DNA from: Sphingomonas sp. DG1-23
Lineage (GTDB): Bacteria; Pseudomonadota; Alphaproteobacteria; Sphingomonadales; Sphingomonadaceae
Direction: 5' to 3'
Length of the DNA stretch: 64,000 bases
Assembly (NCBI RefSeq): GCF_030730875.1
Contig: NZ_JAVAMA010000004.1
Span: 124,001 to 188,000, forward strand
Of this stretch, positions 17,971-26,523 are shown in pieces. Every line of letters begins with the position of its first letter. Position 1 is the first letter of the stretch. The translations under genes and the position numbers were made by a program. Below the pieces are notes generated by a model. The model saw nothing but the letters and a program-made list of their open reading frames with translations, did not search any database and had not been told where the DNA came from.

Positions 17971-19541
17971 GACTGTGCTCGCTGCTCGCTGTGCCGTTGC
18001 TCGCGCTCGCCGCACCCGCGCTGGCCGATCCGCCCGCGGGGCTCGACGCAAAGGTCGAGGCGCTGCGCAAGGCGACCGGGGCGCCGGGGATCGCGGTCGC
18101 GATCGTCGAGCATGGCAAAACCACGCTCGCCAAAGGCTGGGGGGTACGCAAGCTCGGCGCGGCTGCGAAAGTCGACGCCGACACGATCTTCCAGACCGGA
18201 TCGACCGGCAAGGCGTTCACTGCCGCGGCGATCGCGATCCTCGTCGACCAAGGCAAATTGGGCTGGGACGATAAGGTGATCGATCACATGCCGTGGTTCC
18301 GCATGTACGATCCATGGGTGACTCGCGAGATCACCGTTCGCGACCTGCTCGTCCACCGCAGCGGGCTCGGACTGGGCGCGGGGGATCTATTGTTCGTCCC
18401 CCGCGGCAGCCTGTCGCGCAAGGAGAGCGTCAAGCGGCTGGCGTACATCAAGCCGGCGACCAGCTTCCGCTCGTCCTACGCCTATGACAACATCCTCTAC
18501 ATGGTCGCCGGCCAGCTGATCGAGGAAGTCAGCGGCAAGACGTGGGAGGAGTTCATGACCCGCGAGGTGCTCGGCCGCGGCGGGATGAAGACCGCTACCG
18601 CCACCTATGAAGCGCGTTGGGCGACGCCCGACCGCGCCTTTCCGCACGCCCGGATCGGCGGCGCAGTGCGCGGCGACGGGCCCAATTCGGTGCTCGACGA
18701 GCGCGAGGAGCTGGGCCGCGCGGCGATGCCCGCGGGCGGGCTGGCGCTGAGCGCGAAGGACCTCGCGCAATGGCTCAAGATCCAGCTCGGCCATGGCGCG
18801 CTGCCGGGCGGCGGCCGGCTGTTCAGCGAGGCGCAGGCGGCCGAGATGTGGAAGGGCGCGACGCTCCAGCCGATCACGCCCTATCCGGGCAGCCTCGCGC
18901 CGCTGACGCCCAAGTTCAGCAGCTATGCGCTCGGCTGGGAAGTCGAGGATTACAAGGGCGCGCGGATCATCTCGCACGGCGGCGGCGTGTTCGGATCGAT
19001 CACCCATGTCATCCTGCTCCCCGATCAGGATGTCGGCATCGCGGTGGTGGTCAATTCGGAGGAAGTCGCTTTGCTGCGCGGCGTCGCGCACATGCTGGTC
19101 GATCATTATCTCGGGCTGCCCGACCAGGATTGGCCGGCGCGGTTCGGCGAGTTCATGGAGAAGCGGATCGCCGGCGGCAAGGCGGCGCTGGCCGGAGTCA
19201 AGGCCGCGCCCGCCAAGGTCGGGCCGTCGCTGGCGCTCGAACGCTATGCCGGTACCTATCGCGATCCCTGGTATGGCGACGTCGCGGTGACCAACGCCGC
19301 CGACGGCCTGCGCATCGACTTCAGGAGCACGCCGCGCATGGCCGGCAAGCTCGTCCATTGGCAGTACGACACTTTCGTCACCCGCTTCGACGACAAGGCG
19401 ATCGAGCCCGCATACGTGACCTTCGCGCTCGACGCCGACGGCAAGGTCGCGCGGGTGTCGATGAAGGCGGAGAGCCCGATCGCCGATTTCAGCTATGACT
19501 ATCACGATCTCGACCTGCGGCCGGTGGAGGGGGCGGAGTGA
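17967..19541 (+). CDS. Secreted serine hydrolase (beta-lactamase family) with DUF3471-like tail
   Basis: This 524-residue protein has a Sec signal ending ALAAPALA. Catalytic motifs are Ser79-Thr-Gly-Lys82 (SxxK), Tyr173-Asp-Asn175 (YxN) and an ISHGGGVFG segment. The last 100 residues, from YAGTYRDPWYGDVAV, form the small beta domain often joined to D-Ala-D-Ala-type esterases and peptidases. Unlike the enzyme at 9324 it has no C-terminal membrane segments. It starts inside the permease stop codon (ATGA) and overlaps the next gene by GTGA. The likely role is periplasmic cleavage of D-amino-acid peptides, inferred from context. Confidence 0.88.
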   Translation: MRLCSLLAVPLLALAAPALADPPAGLDAKVEALRKATGAPGIAVAIVEHGKTTLAKGWGVRKLGAAAKVDADTIFQTGSTGKAFTAAAIAILVDQGKLGWDDKVIDHMPWFRMYDPWVTREITVRDLLVHRSGLGLGAGDLLFVPRGSLSRKESVKRLAYIKPATSFRSSYAYDNILYMVAGQLIEEVSGKTWEEFMTREVLGRGGMKTATATYEARWATPDRAFPHARIGGAVRGDGPNSVLDEREELGRAAMPAGGLALSAKDLAQWLKIQLGHGALPGGGRLFSEAQAAEMWKGATLQPITPYPGSLAPLTPKFSSYALGWEVEDYKGARIISHGGGVFGSITHVILLPDQDVGIAVVVNSEEVALLRGVAHMLVDHYLGLPDQDWPARFGEFMEKRIAGGKAALAGVKAAPAKVGPSLALERYAGTYRDPWYGDVAVTNAADGLRIDFRSTPRMAGKLVHWQYDTFVTRFDDKAIEPAYVTFALDADGKVARVSMKAESPIADFSYDYHDLDLRPVEGAE

Positions 19542-20746
19542 GGGGGAGCTGGCTTCTCCCCTCCCCTGCAGGGAGAGGGACTTTGGCGCTCGCCCTCCTC
19601 CTCGCCGGGTGCGCCACGACGCAGGCGGAGCCGCCGCGCAAGGCGCATCGCGATTTTCTCGTGCTCGACACCCATCTCGACACGCCGATCCATTTCGGCC
19701 GTCCGGGCTGGAGCTTTGCGGGGCATCATGATCCGGCGACCGATCTGGTGCAGGTCGATCTCGAGCGGATGGATTCGGGCGCGCTCGATGGCGGCTTTTT
19801 CGCGATCTATACCGAGCAGGGACCGCTGACGGCCAAAGGCTATGCCGATGCGCTCGCCTTTGCGCGCAAGCGATCCGATCTGATCGACTCCACCCTCGCG
19901 GCGCTGCCCGCCCGGATCGATTTCGCGACGACCGCCGCCGATGCGCGCCGGGCCGACCGCGCCGGGCTGCGCATCGCGTTCAAGAGCATGGAGAACAGCT
20001 ACCCGCTCGGCGAGGATCTGTCGCTGCTCGAGGATTTCTACGATCGCGGCGTGCGGCTGGCCGGGCCGGTGCACGGCGCCAACAACCAGTTCGCCGATTC
20101 CTCCGGAGACACGCCGAAATGGAACGGTCTCTCACCCCTCGGGCGCCAATGGGTAAAGGAGATGAATCGGCTGGGGATGGTGATCGACGCCAGCCATGCG
20201 TCGGACGCGACGTTCGACCAGATGCTGGAATTGTCGACCACGCCATTGCTGCTCTCGCATTCGAGCGGGCGCGCGGCGTTCGACCATCCCCGCAATCTCG
20301 ACGATGGCCGCATCCGCAAGCTCGCGGCGAAGGGAGGGGCGATCTGCGTCAGCACGATCTTCCTCTCGACCATGAATCTCGGGCCCGAGCGCGCCAAGAT
20401 GTTCGGCGAGTACGAGCATATCGCCGATCTCTCGCCCGAACAGCAGGCCGATCTCGCCCGGCGCTGGCGCGCGCTCGACAAGACCGCGCCGATGTGGGCC
20501 GCCGATTTCGAGCGCTACATGACGATGGTGCTGCACGTGATCGAAGTCGCCGGCGTCGACCATGTCTGCTTCGGCGCCGATTGGGACGGCGGCGGCGGCC
20601 TGCCGGGGATCGCGGACATCTCGGCCTTGCCCAAGGTCACCGAGCGGCTCCGCGCGGCCGGCTATTCGGATGCCGATCTCGCCAAGATGTGGGGCGGCAA
20701 CATCCTTCGCGTGGTCGAGGCGGCGGAGCGCGGCGCGGCGCGCTGA
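19538..20746 (+). CDS. Membrane dipeptidase (M19) lipoprotein
   Basis: A GTG at 19538 overlaps the previous stop (GTGA); a TTG at 19583 is an alternative start. From the GTG the product is 402 residues with the lipobox LLLAGC, so it is a predicted lipoprotein. All M19 metal residues are visible: His and Asp in DTHLDTP, Glu in KSMENSY, His in IDASHASD and LSHSSGRA, and Asp in FGADWDGG. The enzyme cleaves dipeptides and often accepts a D-residue at the C-terminal side. It ends the chain of overlapping genes. Its first 15 codons are formed partly by a CTCCCC/GGGGAG palindrome (19557-19580). Confidence 0.88.
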   Translation: MRGSWLLPSPAGRGTLALALLLAGCATTQAEPPRKAHRDFLVLDTHLDTPIHFGRPGWSFAGHHDPATDLVQVDLERMDSGALDGGFFAIYTEQGPLTAKGYADALAFARKRSDLIDSTLAALPARIDFATTAADARRADRAGLRIAFKSMENSYPLGEDLSLLEDFYDRGVRLAGPVHGANNQFADSSGDTPKWNGLSPLGRQWVKEMNRLGMVIDASHASDATFDQMLELSTTPLLLSHSSGRAAFDHPRNLDDGRIRKLAAKGGAICVSTIFLSTMNLGPERAKMFGEYEHIADLSPEQQADLARRWRALDKTAPMWAADFERYMTMVLHVIEVAGVDHVCFGADWDGGGGLPGIADISALPKVTERLRAAGYSDADLAKMWGGNILRVVEAAERGAAR

Positions 20747-20757
20747 GACGGCCTGCT

Positions 20758-20899
20758 TTCCCCTCCCTGAAAGGGAGGGGGCAGGGGGTGGGTTGGAAAA
20801 GGTCGGGCTCGACGCCCGGCCTTTTCTTTATTCCGCCTACGTCGTTGAGCGCGCTGACGCGCGCACCCACCCCCGACCCCTCCCTTCCAGGGAGGGGAG
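20758..20899. repeat. 142-bp palindromic element, copy 1
   Basis: The ends are CCCCTCCCTGAAAGGGAGGG and CCCTCCCTTCCAGGGAGGGG. The centre holds the hairpin AAAAGGTCGGGCTCGACGCC with CGGCCTTTTC. A second copy in reverse orientation lies at 28815-28947 with the same centre. It separates the convergent dipeptidase and sensor-kinase genes and can act as a two-way terminator. Confidence 0.8.
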
Positions 20900-20908
20900 T
20901 TGATGGGC

Positions 20909-23008
20909 CTACGCGACGTCGTAGAGCAGGGCCAGTTCGTCGAGCGGCAGCGTGAAGCAGATCGCGGCGCCGCCGAGGGGGCTGGTGCCGCTCCAGATCC
21001 GGCCGCCATAGGAATCGACGATCGTCCGGCAGATCGACAGCCCGATCCCCAGCCCGTTGCGATCGGCCGCGCCGAACGGCGCGAAGATGTCGTCGACATG
21101 GTCGGGCAGGCCGGTGCCGTTGTCGGCGACGCTGACCATGACCATTCCGCCTTCCTCGCGCCGGCTGGTGACGATCACCTGCGGCTTGTCGATGTGAGTC
21201 ACTGCCTGCGCGGCGTTGCGGATCAGATTGAGCAGAACCTGCTGGATCTGGACCTTGTCCGCGGCGACATGGCCGGTATCGGGCTCCAGCCGCGCGCTGA
21301 TCGCGGTGCGCGCCACTGCCGGATCGGCGACCTTGCTGAGCGCGATTGCCTCCTCGACGATGTCGTCGAGCGATGCGATCTCGCCGTTCCGCCGGTCGGA
21401 GACCATTTCGCGGGCGCGCGAAATGATCTTGCCGCTGAGGCCGATCTGACGGCCCGCCTGCCCCAGCAGGACCGCCAGCCTCTCCTGATCGACGAGCGAA
21501 TGCCTGCCCTGTTCGGCCAGATAGATCGCGGCGCTGAGATAATTGCCCGCGGCGGTGAGCGGCTGCGACAGCTCGTGCGCGATCGTCGCGGCCATCAGAT
21601 TGACTGCCTCGACCCGGGTGATGTGGGCGACTTCGGCGCGCAATTGCTCGTGCCGCCGTTCGGTGGTGATGTCCTGCTCGGTACCGAGCACGGTGCGCAC
21701 CTTGCCGTCGGAATCGACCACGGGGAACATCCGGATCCGCAGATGCGCGACGCGGCCGTCGCCCATCGTGCTGACCACTTCGCACTGCGCCGGCTGCTTC
21801 GACAGGATCGCAGTGCGCAAGGTCCGCTGGATATCCTCGCGCCCCTCCGGATCGTGGAAGGCGAGCGCCTGATCCGAAGTGATGACGTCCTGCTGCGGAT
21901 CGAGACCGTGCATCCGGCAGGCCTCGTCCGAACAGGCGAGCAGTCTGGTTTCGAGATCGAGCTCCCAATCGCCCATCTTGCCGATCGCCTGCGCTTCGGA
22001 AAGCCGCTCGTTGGTGGCGGCGAGGTGACGGATGATCGCTTCGCGCCGGCGCAGCCCCAGCCAGAAAGCGAGCGTGCCGCCCAGCAGTGCCAAGGTCAGT
22101 GCGGCGACGGTGAGATAGAATATGCGCGCGCGGGCATAAGAGGGGGCGAGCACGTCGTCGGTGCCGAGGCCGACGCTGACGAACAGCCCGAAGCGCGACA
22201 GCCGCCGCTGGCTGAAGATGCGGGTAACGCCGTCGACCGAGCTGGGGCCGACATAGGTGCCCCACGGCTCGGCCGCCTGACGCTGCATGGCGAGCTTGCC
22301 TGCGAGATTCTGGCCATAGCTCACCGCCGGTCCCTCGCGCCGTGCGAGGGTGAGTCCGTCGAGGCGCACGACCGAGATCAGGTCGTGCGGACGAAAATCG
22401 GCGCCCTCGTAGAAGCGGGTCAGCCGATCGACCGGGATGTGCAGCGCGACGGCGCCGCCGAAGCTGCCATCCGCGCGCCGGATCGAGCGCGCGAAAACGA
22501 TCGCGGCCTTGCCGGCACCGCCATCGGGGGCCGGATCCGCGAGGAGCGGCTCGCGCGTCCGACCGGTTCGCAGCAGCCGGAACGCCGCCTCGCTCGCCTC
22601 TCCGGTGCCTTCGCCGGGACGGCTCGACGCGCCGAGCCGGCCGCTTGCATCGAGGACGTCGACCCGGGCGAACAGGGGATCGGTGGCTGTCGAATCGGTC
22701 AAGGGCCGCGGAGTCGCGCCGACGTCGCGATACTGCCGCGCCAGATGCTGCGCCGCGCTGTCGGCATGATCGAGGATGCCCGCGACGAAATGGTCATAGG
22801 CGATCGCCCGGTTGCGATTCTCGCGGATCGCGGCCGAGATCAGATTGTCGCGCTGGACGTGGGTGATCTGGAGCGCGGCGACCCAGATCGCGACGCAGAT
22901 CAGCACTGCTGCCGCCGGAAGGAGAAACGTCACCCATCGCGGAGCAACCTGCGCCGATCCACGCAGTGGATAGCGGAATGCAGGCAGGGAATCGGCTATA
23001 AGCTTCAC
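20909..23008 (-). CDS. Membrane sensor histidine kinase with PAS domain (FixL-like), orphan
   Basis: This 699-residue protein starts with GTG at 23008. A hydrophobic segment at about 27-47 is followed by an extracytoplasmic sensor region of about 260 residues, and a second membrane helix lies near 300-325. A PAS domain with its C-terminal motif spans about 330-460. The H-box is IAHELSQPLTAAGNYL with phosphoacceptor His478. The ATPase domain has NLIRNAAQAV, VADNGTGLPD and GLGIGLSICRTIV. The H-box is of the FixL/DctB type. No response-regulator gene is adjacent in the window and no receiver domain is fused, so its partner is elsewhere. The signal is unknown. Confidence 0.88.
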   Translation of the reverse strand: MKLIADSLPAFRYPLRGSAQVAPRWVTFLLPAAAVLICVAIWVAALQITHVQRDNLISAAIRENRNRAIAYDHFVAGILDHADSAAQHLARQYRDVGATPRPLTDSTATDPLFARVDVLDASGRLGASSRPGEGTGEASEAAFRLLRTGRTREPLLADPAPDGGAGKAAIVFARSIRRADGSFGGAVALHIPVDRLTRFYEGADFRPHDLISVVRLDGLTLARREGPAVSYGQNLAGKLAMQRQAAEPWGTYVGPSSVDGVTRIFSQRRLSRFGLFVSVGLGTDDVLAPSYARARIFYLTVAALTLALLGGTLAFWLGLRRREAIIRHLAATNERLSEAQAIGKMGDWELDLETRLLACSDEACRMHGLDPQQDVITSDQALAFHDPEGREDIQRTLRTAILSKQPAQCEVVSTMGDGRVAHLRIRMFPVVDSDGKVRTVLGTEQDITTERRHEQLRAEVAHITRVEAVNLMAATIAHELSQPLTAAGNYLSAAIYLAEQGRHSLVDQERLAVLLGQAGRQIGLSGKIISRAREMVSDRRNGEIASLDDIVEEAIALSKVADPAVARTAISARLEPDTGHVAADKVQIQQVLLNLIRNAAQAVTHIDKPQVIVTSRREEGGMVMVSVADNGTGLPDHVDDIFAPFGAADRNGLGIGLSICRTIVDSYGGRIWSGTSPLGGAAICFTLPLDELALLYDVA

Positions 23009-23281
23009 ACTATGGACAGCCCGGGCAGTGTCGACGGCAGGGTGGCTAAAGTACCATCTTCAACTTTTGTTAACTAAGTACTTGTCCTGACAAAACCAAT
23101 GGCCAGACGGGTCTTGGCATATCGCCGATCGGGGCGGTTTGTCGATTCCGCGCAGTCCGGACACTGCTTGGGCAATAGTGTACACCGCGCGGGCCGGCTG
23201 CGCGCAGGGGTGACGACTCTGGCAGCTATCGCCGCCAAAGCGCTGGAAACCCGGTTGATTCAATCTTCCGTAGGGTGCGGC
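23009..23281. other. Intergenic region upstream of the sensor kinase
   Basis: An AT-richer stretch near 23050-23095 holds two related hexamers, AGTACC (23047-23052) and AGTACT (23078-23083). It probably contains the kinase promoter. Short open frames here have no ribosome site or coding character that I can support. Confidence 0.35.
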
Positions 23282-24382
23282 CTACACGTTGAAGCGGAAC
23301 AGCATCACGTCGCCGTCATGGACGACATATTCCTTGCCTTCCGAACGCAATTTGCCCGCGTCGCGCGCGCCGCTCTCGCCCTTGAACTGGACATAATCTT
23401 CATAAGCGATCGTCTCGGCGCGGATGAAGCCGCGCTCGAAATCGGTGTGGATCGCGCCGGCGGCCTGCGGCGCCTTGGCGCCGACCTCGACCGTCCAGGC
23501 GCGCGCCTCCTTGGGGCCGACGGTGAAGAAGGTGAGCAAGTGGAGCAATTTGTAGCCGGCGCAGATCACGCGGGCGAGGCCGGTTTCCTCGAGCCCGAGC
23601 TCGCCGAGAAATTCGCCGCGCTCCTCGGCGGGCATCGTCGCGATGTCGGCCTCGATCGCTGCCGAGACGACCACCGCCTCGGCGCCCTCGGCCTTCGCCT
23701 TGGCGAACACCTTGGCCGAGAGTTCGTTGCCGTTGGCGGCGTCTTCCTCGTTGACGTTGCAGACATAGAGCACCGGCTTGCCGGTCAGCAATTGCGCCTG
23801 CGCGAAGACCTTGGCCTCCTCGGCGTCCTTCGGCTGAGTCAGTCGCGCGGGCTTGCCTTCGCGGAGCAAGTCGAGCGCCTGGCCGAGCACCGATGCGGCG
23901 ACCTTGGCGTCCTTGTCGCCCTGCTGGCCCTTCTTGACGTAATTGGGCACGCGCTTCTCGAGGCTTTCGAGGTCGGCGAGCATCAATTCGGTTTCGACGG
24001 TCTCGGCGTCGGCGATCGGATCGACCTTGTTGTCGACATGCTGGATGTCGTCATTCTCGAAGCAGCGCAGGACATGGACGATCGCGTCGACTTCGCGGAT
24101 GTTGCCGAGGAACTGGTTGCCGAGGCCTTCGCCCTTGCTCGCGCCGCGGACGAGCCCGGCAATGTCGACGAAGCCGAGCTGGGTCTCGATGATCTTGGCC
24201 GATCCGGCGATCTCGGCGAGCGCGGTCAGCCGCGGATCCGGCACTGCGACGTTGCCGACATTCGGCTCGATCGTGCAGAACGGATAGTTCGCCGCCTGCG
24301 CGGCGGCAGTCTCGGTCAGCGCATTGAAGAGCGTGGACTTGCCGACGTTCGGAAGCCCGACAATGCCGCAGCGAAAACCCAT
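23282..24382 (-). CDS. ychF: Redox-regulated ATPase/GTPase YchF (Obg family)
   Basis: The product of 366 residues starts at the ATG at 24382 with MGFRCGIVGLPNVGKST; this fits the usual length of about 363 and puts the P-loop at residues 8-16. Switch and G motifs are VDIAGLVRGASKGEGLGNQFL and NVNEED, the latter where GTPases have NKxD, consistent with ATP preference. The C-terminal TGS-like domain contains FFTVGPKEARAW and ends MLFRFNV. YchF is a universally conserved ribosome-associated ATPase. An in-frame extension to 24628 has no supporting start. Confidence 0.96.
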   Translation of the reverse strand: MGFRCGIVGLPNVGKSTLFNALTETAAAQAANYPFCTIEPNVGNVAVPDPRLTALAEIAGSAKIIETQLGFVDIAGLVRGASKGEGLGNQFLGNIREVDAIVHVLRCFENDDIQHVDNKVDPIADAETVETELMLADLESLEKRVPNYVKKGQQGDKDAKVAASVLGQALDLLREGKPARLTQPKDAEEAKVFAQAQLLTGKPVLYVCNVNEEDAANGNELSAKVFAKAKAEGAEAVVVSAAIEADIATMPAEERGEFLGELGLEETGLARVICAGYKLLHLLTFFTVGPKEARAWTVEVGAKAPQAAGAIHTDFERGFIRAETIAYEDYVQFKGESGARDAGKLRSEGKEYVVHDGDVMLFRFNV

Positions 24383-24500
24383 GAGAAGCTCGATCCTGTG
24401 TTGAAGCGCCGGGCAGGCCGGCGAGTTGCGGGCTCGATAGGCGCAAAGCGCCGGACTTTCCAGTGCGGAGCAAGCGCGCGGGGCCGGGCGTTGATGCCCC

Positions 24501-25388
24501 ATGCTGTTGCACCATATCGATTCCGCCGCCGCTCGTCTGATGGGCATCGAAGACGCCGATTTCCGCGAGCCGGCCGGCGAGCCGGCGATGCTTCCGCCCG
24601 ATTCGGTATCGTGGCGCGTGTTCCGCAATCCGGTGACGATGTATGTGGGCGGGATCGCCGCGGTCCTGCTCGAATTGGGCGAGCCGCGGGTGCGCCACGG
24701 CGTCTGGGATCACACCAGCTTCCGGCACGATCCCGCGACGCGGATGCGGCGGACCGGGCTGGCGGCGATGATCACCGTATACGGCGCGCGCAGCCGGTTC
24801 GAGGCGCTCGCCGGACGAGTCAATCGCATGCACGCGCGGGTGCGGGGCGAGACCGACGACGGGCGACCCTATGTCGCGAGCGATCCCGAATTGCTGCTCT
24901 GGGTGCAGGCGACCGCGAGCTGGGCGTTCCTCGAGGCCTATCGCTGCTATGCCGTGCCGCTTGGCCAGGCCGAGCGCGACCTTTTCTATGCCGAGGCGAA
25001 GGCGGGCGCCGCATTGTACGGCGTTGAGGCGCCGCCGGCGAACGAAGCCGAGATGGCGGCGCTGATGGCGCGGATGCGGCCGCAGCTCGAGCCGTCGCCG
25101 GCGATCGACGAGCTGATCGCGATCCTGCGCTCCGCCGACATATTGCCGCGCGCACTGCGCCCGCTGCAACGGCTCGGCGTCCGCGCGGCCATCGATTTGC
25201 TGCCGGCGGCGATGCGCGGCCAGCTCGGGCTGGCAGGCTATCGGTTCGGCCGGCGCGAGCGCGCGCTGCTCAAGCTGCTCGCCAGGGGAGCAGGGCGCTT
25301 CGAGCTGCCGTCGAGCCCGGCGCGGCAGGCGGCGGCGCGCCTCGCGCGCGCAAGGACTTACGGGCCGGGCGCGCTCGCTCCGTCCTAG
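24501..25388 (+). CDS. MpaB-family oxygenase (DUF2236)
   Basis: This 295-residue protein has DUF2236 features: SWRVFRNPVTMYVGGIAAVLLEL near the N-terminus, HTSFRHDP, RMRRTG and a central VNRMHARVRG. The family includes the MpaB oxygenase and latex-clearing-type proteins, with a histidine-bound cofactor. The role in this organism is unknown. It is divergent from ychF and stands alone. Confidence 0.8.
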   Translation: MLLHHIDSAAARLMGIEDADFREPAGEPAMLPPDSVSWRVFRNPVTMYVGGIAAVLLELGEPRVRHGVWDHTSFRHDPATRMRRTGLAAMITVYGARSRFEALAGRVNRMHARVRGETDDGRPYVASDPELLLWVQATASWAFLEAYRCYAVPLGQAERDLFYAEAKAGAALYGVEAPPANEAEMAALMARMRPQLEPSPAIDELIAILRSADILPRALRPLQRLGVRAAIDLLPAAMRGQLGLAGYRFGRRERALLKLLARGAGRFELPSSPARQAAARLARARTYGPGALAPS

Positions 25389-25477
25389 TATTGTATCGCT
25401 GCTTGACGCCCCCCCGTTCATCTGGAGTACAGGGGCGCCGGGCCTTGTCAGGCATCGAGTATTTCAAGGAGCAGGGA

Positions 25478-26467
25478 ATGATTCGCCGTCACATGATCAT
25501 GAGCGCCGCCGCGGCGACGCTGGCGCTTGCGAGCTGCAGCGGCAGCGACGATCCCGATCCGACGCCCACGCCCTCGCCGACCGCGACTCCCACGCCGACG
25601 CCGACCGCGTCGCCGACCTACACGGCATTTCCGCTCGCCACTGCGGCCGAGTTCAGCACGATCAACGCCGCGACCAGCTATACCGGCAATCCGGCGGGCG
25701 CCGTGACGCTGGGTGCCGCCAGCACCGAGCCGATGTCGAGCCGGGTGCGCCTCGCCACGAGCAACCTGATCGCCTCCGCGACCTATGTGATCCGCGAGAA
25801 CACCGAGGAATCGCGCTTCGTCAACGCCAACGTCACCACGGCGCCCGCCCCGGCCGTGACCGAGTTCGTGTTCCGCACCAACGACACTGCGACCGCGGGC
25901 AAGTTCGCGCAGCTCGAATTCCTCAACAACACCATCCCGTCGCAGGTGACGAGCAACACCGCGCTGCAGCTGACCAATCTCAGCTACGCCAATTGGTGGC
26001 GCGGCGATTCGACCACCGGCGCCAAGCGGATCGCGACCACGGTGTTCGGCTATCAGACCGCACTGACCGACGTTCCGACCACCGGCACCCAGGCCTATAC
26101 GTCGACCGTCGTCGGCAAGCTGGTCAGCGTCAACGGCGGAGTCACCACGGTGTCGCGCGTCGGCGGCACGGTCACCGTCTCGGTCAATTTCTCGACCGCT
26201 CTGGTCGATGTCACGCTCACCCTCAACCAGACGCCCGAGGGCGGCGGGACCACCACCGCATACGGCACCTTCACGGCGCAGGGTGCGATCCCGGTCGGCC
26301 AGAACCAGTTCAGCGGCAGCTTCGCCGGCAATGCGGCGCTTTCGGGAACGATCCAGGGCGGCTTCTTCGGCTCGCAGGGCAAGGAGATCGGCATTGCCTT
26401 CGCGGGCAATGGCACCGTCGGCGGCGGCAATCAGCGCCTCGTCGGCGTGGTCGTCGGCAAGAAATAA
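25478..26467 (+). CDS. Surface-type lipoprotein with Thr/Pro-rich linker and beta-barrel domain
   Basis: The ATG at 25478 follows AAGGAGCAGGGA; a longer reading from 25391 is less likely. The product is 329 residues. A signal peptide with lipobox LALASC is followed by a low-complexity segment of about 28 residues made of Asp, Pro and Thr repeats (DPDPTPTPSPTATPTPTP). The rest is rich in Gly/Thr/Val beta strands and ends with GSFAGNAALSGTIQGGFFG and AGNGTVGGG. The end resembles the barrel of TbpB-like surface lipoproteins. A function in binding or adhesion is inferred from shape only. A terminator follows. Confidence 0.7.
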   Translation: MIRRHMIMSAAAATLALASCSGSDDPDPTPTPSPTATPTPTPTASPTYTAFPLATAAEFSTINAATSYTGNPAGAVTLGAASTEPMSSRVRLATSNLIASATYVIRENTEESRFVNANVTTAPAPAVTEFVFRTNDTATAGKFAQLEFLNNTIPSQVTSNTALQLTNLSYANWWRGDSTTGAKRIATTVFGYQTALTDVPTTGTQAYTSTVVGKLVSVNGGVTTVSRVGGTVTVSVNFSTALVDVTLTLNQTPEGGGTTTAYGTFTAQGAIPVGQNQFSGSFAGNAALSGTIQGGFFGSQGKEIGIAFAGNGTVGGGNQRLVGVVVGKK

Positions 26468-26487
26468 GCTCTCGGCGGAACGACGAA

Positions 26488-26517
26488 GGGGGCTCCGGGA
26501 AACCGGGGCCCCTTTTC
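26488..26517 (+). terminator. Intrinsic terminator after the surface lipoprotein gene
   Basis: GGGGCTCCGG and CCGGGGCCCC form a 10-bp stem with one mismatch around a GAAA loop, followed by TTTTCG. It starts 20 bp after the stop. Confidence 0.85.
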
Positions 26518-26523
26518 GTGCGC

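Noticed and set aside
23060..23263. 67-codon frame upstream of the sensor kinase
   Set aside because: No ribosome site, no recognisable protein features, and it overlaps the probable kinase promoter.
23099..25027. Open frame of 642 codons spanning ychF and the start of the MpaB-family gene
   Set aside because: Antisense to ychF, which is certain; composition is repetitive and no motif is seen.
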